The position numbers and the translations under genes were made by a program. Below the pieces are notes generated by a model that made no database searches, was not told where the DNA came from, and saw only the letters and a program-made list of their open reading frames with translations. Shown here in pieces: positions 26,263-34,937 of a DNA stretch of 64,000 bases. Position 1 is the stretch's first letter. Every line of letters begins with the position of its first letter. Origin of the DNA: DASSUW01 sp963740605 (GTDB lineage: Bacteria; Actinomycetota; Thermoleophilia; Solirubrobacterales; Solirubrobacteraceae); NCBI GenBank assembly GCA_963740605.1, contig CAVUFC010000021.1:248001-312000 (forward strand). The letters run 5' to 3'.

Positions 26263-27465
26263 TCATGGGCGATAGCGGGCGAGCACGCCCGCCATGCGGT
26301 CCTGCAGCGGATGCGCCGTGTAGACGCTGACGCCGCTCATCAGGAACGCGAAGGCCACGCGGGCGCCGGAGCGCGACGTGCAATAGCCCGCGAGGTTCGA
26401 CACGCCGTTGATCGTGCCGGTCTTCGCGCGGCAGCGCCCGCGGGCGGGAGACTTGCGCATGCGGTCGGACAGCGTGCCCGATTTGCCCGCGACCGACAGC
26501 GAGATCCGCATGGGGTCGGCGAAGTCGGTCCCGTCGAGCCCTGCGAGGAGCCGAACGACGTCGTGCGGCGTGGTCCGGTTCTGACGGCTCAGGCCCGAGC
26601 CGTCGACCATCGTCGGGTGCGCGCCGTAGTCGGCGGCGTTGCGGCGCGCGACGGCGGTGCCGGCGGCGGTCGTGCCCGCGCCGCCGAAGTCGGCCCCGAG
26701 GTCCTTGAGCAGGGTCTCCGCCATGTAGTTGTCCGACGGGCGGTTGGTGTGGCGGATCAGCACCGCCATGCGCTCCGAGGCCCAGTCGCCCAGCGTCGCG
26801 GCGCCGGCGGGTGCGACGCCGGCGCGTGCCGGGCCTTTCACCTTGATGCCGGCTCGCTTGAGCTCGCGCCGGAACGCCTTTGCCGCGTAATACGGCGGGT
26901 TGCGCTGGAAGCGGGTGCGGCTGTCGAGGAACAGCCCGTGGTTGAACGACAGCGCGCTCAGCGGCCCGACCCAGAACGACGTGCGGTAGTTGGAGTCCGG
27001 ACCGCCGCGGAGCTTGTCGAAGCGCGACTCGTCACCGACGACGCGGCCGGTGACCCGCTTGAGGCCGCTCTCGGCGAGCACCTTGGCGAGACCGCCGAGC
27101 TCGGCGCGATTGAGCTCGGGGTCGCCACCGCCGCGCAGGTAGACGTTGCCCGTGACGACGCCCTTCTCGTCGGGATCGCTGTCGCCGAGGACCTCGGTGC
27201 TCAGCTGGCCCTTCTCGCCATAGCGGACGAGGGCGGCCGACGTCGTGTAGAGCTTGTTCACCGAGGCCGGGATCCGCGGCACATCAGCTGCGCGGGCGTA
27301 CAGCGGAGTGCCGCTGTCGAGGTCCACGACGTACGCGCCGGAGCCTGATCCGGCCCTGTTCATCTCGCGATCGAGCGCCTTGATGGTGCCGGCGCGGCCG
27401 GCCGCGTGGGCAGCGGGCGCGAGCACGGCGACGAGCAGTACGGCGAGGAGGGCGATTCGGGCCAT
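26263..27465 (-). CDS. dacB: D-alanyl-D-alanine carboxypeptidase/endopeptidase, PBP4 type (peptidase S13)
   Basis: A 400-residue exported penicillin-binding protein that trims peptidoglycan stem peptides or cross-links. It has a signal peptide (ALLAVLLVAVLAPAAHA) and the three active-site motifs in order: SVNK (68-71), SDN in RPSDNYMAE, and KTG in CRAKTGTINGVSNLAGY. The inserted domain between motifs 1 and 2 (GNVYLRGGGDPEL, RVVGDESRFD) is typical of the family. Confidence 0.93.
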   Translation of the reverse strand: MARIALLAVLLVAVLAPAAHAAGRAGTIKALDREMNRAGSGSGAYVVDLDSGTPLYARAADVPRIPASVNKLYTTSAALVRYGEKGQLSTEVLGDSDPDEKGVVTGNVYLRGGGDPELNRAELGGLAKVLAESGLKRVTGRVVGDESRFDKLRGGPDSNYRTSFWVGPLSALSFNHGLFLDSRTRFQRNPPYYAAKAFRRELKRAGIKVKGPARAGVAPAGAATLGDWASERMAVLIRHTNRPSDNYMAETLLKDLGADFGGAGTTAAGTAVARRNAADYGAHPTMVDGSGLSRQNRTTPHDVVRLLAGLDGTDFADPMRISLSVAGKSGTLSDRMRKSPARGRCRAKTGTINGVSNLAGYCTSRSGARVAFAFLMSGVSVYTAHPLQDRMAGVLARYRP

Positions 27466-27531
27466 CGGCGGTAGCTAACCCTGCCAGACGGCGGAAGTCG
27501 CGGAGCCGCTCCGTACACTCTGTCAACAGGG

Positions 27532-28779
27532 ATGGGCAACGTCGTAAAGCTCGAAGGGTCGGCTGGGTCACGCCGGCGCCGGCGCCGGCCTTCCAAGACC
27601 GCGCTGGTGCTCGGCGGTGGCGGGTTCACCGGCGGCGTATACGAAATCGGCGCCCTGCGCGCGCTCGATCTGCTCGCCGTCGACCGGACCGTGAACCAGT
27701 TCGACGTCTACGTCGGGACGAGCGCCGGCGCGCTGATCGCGGCGCTGGCGGCCAACGGCGTGACGCCCGAGCAGATGATGCGGGTGGTCAACGACCAGGT
27801 GCCGCAGCCGTTCAGCGACGTCTCGCTCGACGCCCTGCTGCGGCCCAACTACCGCGAGTTCGTCAGCAAGGGCCTGCGGCTGCCGTGGCAGCTGCTCGGA
27901 CTCGCGCGCGAGGTCGGGCGCTCGCTGTCGACATTCTCGACCGTCGACCTCGCGATCGCGCTCGCCGAACTGCTTCCCTCCGGCCTCTACAGCGGGTCGG
28001 GGATCGAGGAGTACATCCGGAGCGCCCTGTCGGACCCCGACCGCACGGACGACTTCCGCGAGCTCGCGTGTGAGCTGTACCTGGCCGCGACCGATCTCGA
28101 CACCTGCGAGCGGATCGTGCTCGGCGCGCCCGGCTGGGACGACGTCCCGATCTCGAAGGCCGTGCGGGCGTCGGCGGCGCTGCCGATGGTCTACCAGCCG
28201 ACCAAGCTCAAGGACCGCGAGCTGGTCGACGGCGGCATCGTGTCCACCACCAACCTCGACATCGCGGTCGAGGCGGGCGCGAAGCTGATCGTCGTCGTCA
28301 ACCCGCTGGTCCCGTACGTGAACGACTTTACGAAGGAGATCCCGACGCTGTTCGGCACCCGCACGCGCCGGGTCTCGGACATGGGCTTCCCCAAGATCGG
28401 CTACCAGACCTTCAAGCTGCTCGCCTACCAGCGGCTGCACGAGGTCGCGCGCGGGTGGAGCGAGCGGTATCCGGGCGTCGACATCGTGCTGATCGAGCCC
28501 GACACCGACGACGAGCTGATGTTCCAGACGAACATCCTCGACTACCGGTCGCGGCTCGATGTCGCCCGCCACGGCTTCCAGTCCGTGACCGTCAAGCTCG
28601 CCGCCGACTACGACCAGTGGCGGGAGACGCTGGCGCGCCACGGGATCGAGATCTCGGCGACGCGTGTGCGCAAGGTCGTGCGCCACTTCGAGGCCGAGCA
28701 GGGCGCGAGCGCGCCCGCCTGGCGGCGGATCCTCGAGCAGACCACCAGCGCGCTGCTGCGCCAGTCGGCCGGCGACTGA
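27532..28779 (+). CDS. Patatin-like phospholipase
   Basis: A 415-residue patatin-family lipid acyl hydrolase. The oxyanion glycines (LVLGGGGFTGGVYEIGAL) precede the nucleophile motif GTSAG with Ser64; the dyad Asp lies in LVDGGIVSTTN. There is no signal peptide; the N-terminus is basic (SRRRRRRPSK), so the protein is probably cytoplasmic or peripheral. It is divergent from dacB. Confidence 0.92.
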   Translation: MGNVVKLEGSAGSRRRRRRPSKTALVLGGGGFTGGVYEIGALRALDLLAVDRTVNQFDVYVGTSAGALIAALAANGVTPEQMMRVVNDQVPQPFSDVSLDALLRPNYREFVSKGLRLPWQLLGLAREVGRSLSTFSTVDLAIALAELLPSGLYSGSGIEEYIRSALSDPDRTDDFRELACELYLAATDLDTCERIVLGAPGWDDVPISKAVRASAALPMVYQPTKLKDRELVDGGIVSTTNLDIAVEAGAKLIVVVNPLVPYVNDFTKEIPTLFGTRTRRVSDMGFPKIGYQTFKLLAYQRLHEVARGWSERYPGVDIVLIEPDTDDELMFQTNILDYRSRLDVARHGFQSVTVKLAADYDQWRETLARHGIEISATRVRKVVRHFEAEQGASAPAWRRILEQTTSALLRQSAGD

Positions 28780-28818
28780 CCCGGGGCGAATTCTCGGCGT
28801 CGCCACCTACTGGGTGGT

Positions 28819-30285
28819 ATGCGCCTCGCCGCCCTGACCTTGCTCATCACTCTGGCTCTCGTCGTGCCCGCGCGCGCGGGCACGTACGAGCAGCGTGGGT
28901 TCGACGGCTGGACGCCATACGTGCTGGGCTCATTCGTGGCGGCGCCGGTCGGCGCCGACGGCGATCTCGAGGCGCGGTTCTGGGCGCGCTCGGCGTTCTC
29001 GCCGGGTGAGGTCGCCGAGTGGACGTACGCGGCGCCTGAGGGCACGACGGTCGCGAGCTGGGATCTCGAGCGGTCGGTGAGCGGGATCGGCAGCGGCGAC
29101 TGGAACACGCTGTTCCTGGCGCGGGCCGACGGGAACGCGCGGGTCGTGGCGGCGGACGTGCCGTCGGTGAATCGCTCGTGGGGTTGGGTAAGTTCGAGCG
29201 GGCTCGAAGCGAGCGGCCTCGTCGCGCTGCTGCAGTGCGGCGGGCCGCATGAGTGCAGGCCCGCGGGCACGGCGACCCTGTCGCTGCGCGACACGCGCGT
29301 GCTGCTGCACGACGCCTTCGCGCCGGAGATCTCTGCGGTCCGGGGAGATCTCGCGGCGTCGGGCCCTCTCCGCGGCACGGCGGCGCTCTCGTTCTCGGCG
29401 ATCGACCGTGGCGGTGGTGTCTACCGCACGTGGGCGGTGGTGGACGGGCGGCCGGGGTCGCCGGTGGCGATCGGCGACGATCGCTGCCGCGGCGGCGAGG
29501 CGTACCGGTTCGCGTTCCGGCAGCCGTGCCCCCTGTCTGCGGGCGCGACGGTCGGGGTCGACACGACTGCGCTGGCCGACGGACCGCACACGATCGCCGT
29601 CGTGGCCGAGGACGCTGCGGGCAACGCGGTCACCGTCTACGGCCCCGCGACACGGGTCGTCGACAACGTCGCCGACACGGCGCCCGCGCGGTCTCCCACT
29701 CCGCCACCGGCTCCGGCCCCGCATACCCTCTCCACTCGCGCGGCGACCGTCAGCGCGTGGTTGCGGCGGCGCGCCCTTACCATCACGACCGACTACGGCG
29801 AGCGGGTCCGCGTCCACGGCCGCGTGACCGGCGCGGACCTCCCGGCGACGCTGACGGTGTCCGAACAGATCGCGGGTGGCCCGTGGCGCGCGCTGACTGG
29901 CCTGCGCACGCTGGCGGACGGTCGCTTCTCCACGCTCCTGAGCTCTGGGCCGTCGCGCACGCTGCGGGTGGGCAGCGCGCCGCTGCTCGTGGTGCGCGTG
30001 CGCGCCCCGATCACGCTGCAGCGCGGCGGCGCGCGCGTCCGCGGTCGCCTGCGCGGCGGCTACGTCCCGCGCGGCGGCGCGCTCGTCGAACTGCAGGCGC
30101 GGTCAGGCGGGCGCTGGGTCACGCGGCGTGTGGTCCGCACCTATCGCAGCGGCCGCTTCTCGGCCCGCTTGCGCTCGCGCGGGCCGATCCGCGCCGCTGT
30201 GCCCGTCCAGCCCCGACTGCCGTTCGCCGCGGGCGTCAGCCCTCCGCGTACAGCCCGTCGAACAGCTGCTCGTATTTCTCGTTGA
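28819..30285 (+). CDS. Secreted beta-rich protein of unknown function
   Basis: A 488-residue protein with a signal peptide (LAALTLLITLALVVPARAGTYEQ). The N-terminal half contains jelly-roll-like sequence (FDGWTPYVLG, TYAAPEGTTVASWDL) and Ig-like repeats (FSAIDRGGGVYRTWAVVDG, ALADGPHTIAVVAEDAAGN). A Pro-rich linker near residue 295 leads to basic carbohydrate-binding-like repeats (VRVHGRVTG, VRGRLRGGYVPRGGALVELQ). This layout recurs in secreted actinobacterial proteins, but no function is known to me. The last 17 codons overlap the convergent ligase gene. Confidence 0.78.
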   Translation: MRLAALTLLITLALVVPARAGTYEQRGFDGWTPYVLGSFVAAPVGADGDLEARFWARSAFSPGEVAEWTYAAPEGTTVASWDLERSVSGIGSGDWNTLFLARADGNARVVAADVPSVNRSWGWVSSSGLEASGLVALLQCGGPHECRPAGTATLSLRDTRVLLHDAFAPEISAVRGDLAASGPLRGTAALSFSAIDRGGGVYRTWAVVDGRPGSPVAIGDDRCRGGEAYRFAFRQPCPLSAGATVGVDTTALADGPHTIAVVAEDAAGNAVTVYGPATRVVDNVADTAPARSPTPPPAPAPHTLSTRAATVSAWLRRRALTITTDYGERVRVHGRVTGADLPATLTVSEQIAGGPWRALTGLRTLADGRFSTLLSSGPSRTLRVGSAPLLVVRVRAPITLQRGGARVRGRLRGGYVPRGGALVELQARSGGRWVTRRVVRTYRSGRFSARLRSRGPIRAAVPVQPRLPFAAGVSPPRTARRTAARISR

Positions 30286-32026
30286 TGACGTTGCGCTTGA
30301 CCTTCAACGTCGGGGTAAGCTCGCCCGTTGCCTGCGACAGGTCGTGGTCGAGGATGGCGAACCGCTTGATCTGCTCCACGCGCGCGTACTTGGCGTTGAC
30401 GCCGTCCATCACTCCCTGGATCAGCTCGCGCACCTTCGGCTCGTCGGCGAGCGCCGCCGGGTCCTCGGGCAGGCCCTGCTCCTTCGCCCACACCACGATC
30501 TCCTCGGGATCGAGCGTGATGAGGGCGACCGGGTAGGGCCGGCGGTCGCCGTACATCACGGCCTGCGAGATCCAACGCGACTGCTTGAGGTCGTTCTCGA
30601 GGTTCGCCGGCGTCAGGTTCTTGCCGCCCGCGGTGATGATGATGTCCTTCTTGCGGCCGGTGATCGCGAGGTAGCCGTCCTCGTCGATCGAGCCGAGGTC
30701 GCCCGTGTGCATCCAGCCGTCCTCGATCGCCCCGAACGACTTGTCCTCCATCTTGTAGTAGCCGCTGAAGATGTGCGGCCCCTTGACGAGGATCTCGCCG
30801 TCCTCGGCGATCCGGATCTCGGTGCCTGGCAGGGGGCGCCCGACGGTGCCGAACTTGTAGTTGGCGACGGTCGAGGCGGTTGACGCCGTGGCGGTCTCGG
30901 TCATCCCGTAGCCCTCGAGCACGGGCACCCCGCAGGCGTAGAAGAACTCGAGGATCTCCCTGGCGATCGGCGCCGCGCCGCTCGTGGCCTGCCGCAGCCG
31001 GCCGCCGAACACGTTGCGGACGTTCGAGAACAGCTCCGCGTCGGCCTTGTCGTACGCCGCCTGGAGCTCCTCGGGGACCGGCCGGCCGGCCGCCTCGAGC
31101 GCCCGGACCTTCAGCCCGAGCTGCGTGGCGCCGCGGATCTTCTCCGGGTCGCCGCTCGACGTCACCAGCGTGTAGATCTTCTCGAAGATGCGCGGGACCG
31201 ACGGGAGGTAGTGCGGCTTGACCGCCATCAACTCGCCGACGATGCCCTTCGGATCGCCGCCCCAGTAGGCGATCGTGCCGCCGAGATCGATCGCGATCAA
31301 CTCGATCAGCAGCGCGAACGAGTGGGCGAGCGGCAGGTACAGGTAGACGACGTCGCCCTCGTGGAGGATCGACTCCTCCTCGCACATCGTGACCACCGAC
31401 CGGTAGTTGCCGTGCAGGAGCACGCAGCCCTTCGGCGGCCCGGTGGTGCCGGACGTGTAGATGAACGTGTACGGATCGCCGGGCTTGACCGCGGCGGCGC
31501 GCGCGGCGACCTCGGCGTGGTTGCGGCTACGGCCGCGCTCGCGCAGGTCGTCCATGCGGATCGCGTCGGGCGCGTCGCCTTCCATCACGATGACGGCCTC
31601 GAGGTTCGGCAGCCGGTCCCGGACCTGGGCGATCTTCGCCGCCTGCTCGGCATCCTCGGCGAACAGGAACCGCGACTCGGAGTTACCCGCCACCCACTCG
31701 CACTCCTCCGGCGAGTTCGTCGGGTAGATCGGGACCACGACGGCGCCGGCGCTGGCGATGCCGAAGCTCGCGTACGTCCACTCCGGGCGCGTGCTGCAGA
31801 GCACGGCCGCGCGATCGCCGGGCTCGAGGCCGACGTCGATCAATCCACGCGCGATCTCGGACACGATCGTCCCCAGCTCGCGGTAGGAGACGTCGATCCA
31901 GTCCTCACCGCTCTTGTACTTGACGGCCGTGTGATCGCCGTACCGGTCGGTGGCGAGGCCCATCAAGTCGGCGATCGTCGTCGACCCCGTCGACGACGGC
32001 GCCGCAGGTGCGGTGCTGGATTCCAT
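30236..32026 (-). CDS. Long-chain fatty acid-CoA ligase (AMP-forming)
   Basis: A 596-residue ANL-superfamily enzyme that activates long-chain fatty acids with ATP and CoA. The P-loop-like motif YTSGTTGPPKG is at about residue 195, the A5 motif EGYGMTETA at ~345, and the hinge region GDLGSIDEDGYLAITGRKKDIIITAGGK is intact, with the catalytic Lys near the C-terminus (TPTLKVKR). Overall pattern matches FadD15/ACSL-type ligases. Confidence 0.93.
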   Translation of the reverse strand: MESSTAPAAPSSTGSTTIADLMGLATDRYGDHTAVKYKSGEDWIDVSYRELGTIVSEIARGLIDVGLEPGDRAAVLCSTRPEWTYASFGIASAGAVVVPIYPTNSPEECEWVAGNSESRFLFAEDAEQAAKIAQVRDRLPNLEAVIVMEGDAPDAIRMDDLRERGRSRNHAEVAARAAAVKPGDPYTFIYTSGTTGPPKGCVLLHGNYRSVVTMCEEESILHEGDVVYLYLPLAHSFALLIELIAIDLGGTIAYWGGDPKGIVGELMAVKPHYLPSVPRIFEKIYTLVTSSGDPEKIRGATQLGLKVRALEAAGRPVPEELQAAYDKADAELFSNVRNVFGGRLRQATSGAAPIAREILEFFYACGVPVLEGYGMTETATASTASTVANYKFGTVGRPLPGTEIRIAEDGEILVKGPHIFSGYYKMEDKSFGAIEDGWMHTGDLGSIDEDGYLAITGRKKDIIITAGGKNLTPANLENDLKQSRWISQAVMYGDRRPYPVALITLDPEEIVVWAKEQGLPEDPAALADEPKVRELIQGVMDGVNAKYARVEQIKRFAILDHDLSQATGELTPTLKVKRNVINEKYEQLFDGLYAEG

Positions 32027-32069
32027 GCGCTCTCCTCCAAAAGGACGGACGGAGGGCGATTCTAGTTGT

Positions 32070-32089
32070 GGCGCCCGGGACGGGGCGCC
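32070..32089 (-). terminator. Short hairpin downstream of the 61-residue gene
   Basis: GGCGCCC and GGGCGCC form a perfect 7-bp stem with a 6-nt loop, 8 bases past the stop of the reverse-strand small gene and about 45 bases before the ligase start. No U-tract follows. It may be a weak terminator or may lie in the ligase leader. Confidence 0.4.
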
Positions 32090-32096
32090 GGGAGAA

Positions 32097-32282
32097 TCAG
32101 GCTGCAGCTACCTGCGCGCTCATGGTGACCATGCCCTGCTCGGCGCAGTTCGCCAGGAACAGGGTCTTGTCGATACGGCCCTGGAAGATCGGCACGCCCA
32201 TTTCCATGCACTTCTCGATGACCTCGCGCCGCTCCATTCCGGCCTCCCGCGCGAGCTCCGTGGGCGTGAGATGGATTGCCAT
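32097..32282 (-). CDS. Small protein of unknown function
   Basis: A 61-residue protein: MAIHLTPTELAREAGMERRE, then VIEKCMEMGVPIFQGRIDKT and LFLANCAEQGMVTMSAQ. The first 25 residues read like a helix-turn-helix-type segment (TPTELAREAGMERREVIEKC), so DNA binding is possible but unproven. A perfect palindrome lies just upstream of its start. It sits between the ligase and Nif3 genes, all on the reverse strand. Confidence 0.72.
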   Translation of the reverse strand: MAIHLTPTELAREAGMERREVIEKCMEMGVPIFQGRIDKTLFLANCAEQGMVTMSAQVAAA

Positions 32283-32301
32283 CGTACGAGTGCCTCCTGT
32301 G

Positions 32302-32320
32302 CGGGTTACCACGTAACCCG
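32302..32320. promoter_or_regulatory. Palindrome upstream of the 61-residue gene, candidate operator
   Basis: CGGGTTAC and GTAACCCG form a perfect 8-bp inverted repeat with a 3-nt centre, 19 bases upstream of the reverse-strand start at 32282. Size and position suit a repressor site or a leader hairpin. The rest of 32321-32421 is comparatively AT-rich (ACAACAACTTCTCAATATG) and could hold the promoter; no clear -35/-10 pair is assigned. Confidence 0.5.
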
Positions 32321-32421
32321 GCACGGTAGCGCGGCTTTCAGACGGCATCAACAACAACTTCTCAATATGCCCTAAACATTCGGCCGGGCCGCGCGGAAAG
32401 TCCAGCCTTCCGGGGAGTGCG

Positions 32422-33168
32422 TCAGACCGGATTCGGGATGTCGATCCAGACGTGCTCGACGCCGAAGCGGGCGGCCAGCCAATCGCCCAGCGCGCGGACC
32501 CCGAACGTCTCGGTCGCGTAATGGCCGGCGGCGATGAAGTGGATCCCCGCCTCGCGCGCGAGTGACATGACGTGCTCGCGCGGCTCGCCGGTGAGGAAGG
32601 CGTCGAGCCCGAGCGCGATCGCCTCCTCGAGGTAGCTCGCGCCACCGCCCGAGACGATGCCGATGCGGCGCACGATGTCCGAGCCGCCGTCGAACACGGT
32701 CGGCACGCGCGCCGTGACCTCGCGGACCCGTTCGAGCAACTCGGTCGCGGCGATCCCGTCGCCGGGGAACGTGCCGGCCCGGCCGATGCCGGCGAACGCC
32801 TCGTGGCGCTCGCAGCCGAGCCGCTCGGCGAGCAGCGCGTTGTTACCGAGCTCCGGATGGCCGTCGAGCGGCAGGTGGTAGCCGGCCAGCGCGATGTCGT
32901 GCTTGAACAGCGGTCGCAGCCGCTCGGCGAGCACCGGGGTCAGGCCGGTCGGATGGAAGTCCCAGAACAGCCCGTGGTGGACGAGCACAAGCTGCGCCTG
33001 CTCGGCCACCGCGCGCTCGATCAGCTCGCGCGACGCGGTGACCCCTGTCACGACCCTGACCACGTCGTCCGCGCCGGGGACCTGGAGCCCGTTCGGCCCC
33101 AAGTCCTTGTAATCCGCGGGACTCAGTAGTTCGTCCAGTGCGGTGATGATCGATGTGAGTCGGGGCAC
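32422..33168 (-). CDS. Nif3-like dinuclear metal centre protein
   Basis: A 248-residue member of the NIF3/YbgI/YqfO family, a hexameric dimetal protein sometimes annotated as GTP cyclohydrolase I type 2; its physiological role is unsettled. Metal ligands are visible: VLVHHGLFWD, GYHLPLDGHPELGNN with the expected His and Asp, and FIAAGHYATETFG near the C-terminus. This is the short form without the inserted PII-like domain. Confidence 0.92.
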   Translation of the reverse strand: MPRLTSIITALDELLSPADYKDLGPNGLQVPGADDVVRVVTGVTASRELIERAVAEQAQLVLVHHGLFWDFHPTGLTPVLAERLRPLFKHDIALAGYHLPLDGHPELGNNALLAERLGCERHEAFAGIGRAGTFPGDGIAATELLERVREVTARVPTVFDGGSDIVRRIGIVSGGGASYLEEAIALGLDAFLTGEPREHVMSLAREAGIHFIAAGHYATETFGVRALGDWLAARFGVEHVWIDIPNPV

Positions 33169-33297
33169 GGAAACGGGAACAAGGCATCGCGCGGCGCAAT
33201 GCCGGGTATGAGCTCAAATGAACGCTAGAGTTTCCTGTCTTCGCGCTGGCGGACGCGAACACTGGAGTCGACGCAGCGCAGGAAAGGGACACTCCAC

Positions 33298-34791
33298 GTG
33301 GGTAGGGGATCAGGTGGCGTCGCCGACATGACGCCCATCGTTGCAGAGCGGATCGTCGACGAGGACCAGCGCCTCGTCGCGGCGGTGCGTCGTGGGGACG
33401 ACCGCGCCTTCGAGGCGCTCTACTCGCGCTACCAGCGCCGCATTCACGCGTACGTGATGGGCATGGTCAAGGACCACGGCCGCGCCGAGGACGTCACGCA
33501 GGAGGTCTTCGTCTCGGCGCTGCGCCGCATGCGCGAGACCGAGCGGCCGATCGCCTTCAAGCCGTGGATCTACGAGATCGCCAAGAACGCCTGCATCGAT
33601 CAGTTCCGGCGCTCCAAGCGCGCCGAGGAGGTCTCGCTGGAGGCCGACGACGGCCTCGCCCCGCGCGACTACGGACGCCTCGTCGGCTCCGATCCGGCCC
33701 CGCACGACGCCGTCGCGGCCAAGCAGGAGCTCAACGATCTGTGCGGCGCGTTCGGCGGCCTGTCCGACACCCACCACGAGATCCTCGTCCTGCGCGAGCT
33801 CGAGGGCCTCTCCTACCGCGAGATCGGCGACCGCATGGGCATGAGCCGCCCGGCCGTCGAGAGCACGCTGTTCCGCGCGCGCCGGCGCCTGACCGAGGAG
33901 TACGACGACCTCGTCAGCGGCGCCCGCTGCATGCGGATCCAGGGCCTGATCGCCACGGCCGCCGGTGCCCGGCTGGGCACGCGCGAGTCCCGCCGGCTGG
34001 CCCGCCACGTTTCGCACTGCCAGCCCTGCCGGCGCGAGGCGATGGCCGCCGGGCTCGAAGCCACGATCCTCACGCACGTCCCGCTGCGCAAGCGTGCGGC
34101 GGCGAAGGTCGCCGGCCTGCTGCCGTTCCCGCTGTTCGAGCGCTTCCGCGGCAACGCCGCCACGCACGCGCCGATGCTGTCGGAGGGCCTCTCCGGCGGC
34201 TGGGGCAAGCTGGCGACGGCGGCCGCGGTCCTCGCGGCCGGCGTCGGCGTCGCGGGCGTCGGGAACCAGATCGCCCACCACGGCTCCTCGGACGCCGCGC
34301 CCAAGCGCGCGGCGGCCGGCTCGACCGGCGACGCCGCGACGCACAAGGCCGCCGCGGCGACCACCACGGTCAACCGCACGACCGGTTCCTCGTCGAAGGG
34401 CAGCGCCGGCTCGGGCAAGAGGACCGCGAAGAAGAAGTCCGCGTCGAGCGGCAAGTCCGGCTCGGGCCAGACCGGCGGCGGTTCCGCGGCCGGGGGGGCA
34501 CCGCCCGTCGCGGCCGGCGGCACCAGCGCAGCCGCTTCGGGCGGCGGGACGTCGCTGCCGAAGCTCACGCTCCCGAGCAGCGCCGGCGATCCTGCCGCGC
34601 CCGTCAAGCAGGTCGTCCACCAGGTCACCCAACCCGTCGCGCCGGTCGTCAATGGCGTGACGCAGTCCGCCGCGCCGATCACCGACCCCGTCACCAACAC
34701 CGTCCACAACGTCCTGCCACCGCCGGTCAACGACACCGTCAACGACGTCACCGACGCGGTCGAGGACGGCACGGGAATCAAGCTGCCGTAG
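33298..34791 (+). CDS. ECF-type sigma factor fused to anti-sigma zinc finger, TM helix and extracytoplasmic tail
   Basis: A 497-residue protein. Sigma region 2 is at ~38-108 (FEALYSRYQRRIHAYVMG, DVTQEVFVSALRRM) and region 4 at ~150-200 (ILVLRELEGLSYREIGDRMG). A zinc-finger anti-sigma motif follows: Cys211, His237-x3-Cys241-x2-Cys244. A hydrophobic helix (~304-322) and a ~170-residue Ala/Ser/Thr/Gly-rich, valine-repeat tail complete it. GTG 33298 gives 497 residues; ATG 33328 is an alternative start. The sigma factor and its putative inhibitor are therefore one membrane-tethered chain, like the gene at 47180. It is divergent from the Nif3 gene. Confidence 0.88.
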   Translation: MGRGSGGVADMTPIVAERIVDEDQRLVAAVRRGDDRAFEALYSRYQRRIHAYVMGMVKDHGRAEDVTQEVFVSALRRMRETERPIAFKPWIYEIAKNACIDQFRRSKRAEEVSLEADDGLAPRDYGRLVGSDPAPHDAVAAKQELNDLCGAFGGLSDTHHEILVLRELEGLSYREIGDRMGMSRPAVESTLFRARRRLTEEYDDLVSGARCMRIQGLIATAAGARLGTRESRRLARHVSHCQPCRREAMAAGLEATILTHVPLRKRAAAKVAGLLPFPLFERFRGNAATHAPMLSEGLSGGWGKLATAAAVLAAGVGVAGVGNQIAHHGSSDAAPKRAAAGSTGDAATHKAAAATTTVNRTTGSSSKGSAGSGKRTAKKKSASSGKSGSGQTGGGSAAGGAPPVAAGGTSAAASGGGTSLPKLTLPSSAGDPAAPVKQVVHQVTQPVAPVVNGVTQSAAPITDPVTNTVHNVLPPPVNDTVNDVTDAVEDGTGIKLP

Positions 34792-34845
34792 GAATCGAAC
34801 CGCTGGAGAGGGGCGACCCCGAGCGGCTAGACTGCGGTCTGCTCT

Positions 34846-34919
34846 CGGGGCGTGGCGCAGCCTGGTAGCGCGCGCCGTTCGGGTCGGCGAGGTCCCCGGT
34901 TCAAATCCGGGCGCCCCGA
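34846..34919 (+). tRNA. tRNA-Pro (anticodon CGG)
   Basis: A 74-nt cloverleaf. The acceptor stem CGGGGCG pairs with CGCCCCG, with discriminator A at 34919. The D arm is GCGCAGCCTGGTAGCGC. The anticodon stem CGCCG/CGGCG closes the loop TTCGGGT, giving anticodon CGG at 34880-34882. The T arm GGTTCAAATCC is standard. No CCA is encoded. It reads Pro codon CCG, which is heavily used in this GC-rich genome. Confidence 0.97.
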
Positions 34920-34937
34920 TTGCTTGAAACCGAGACG

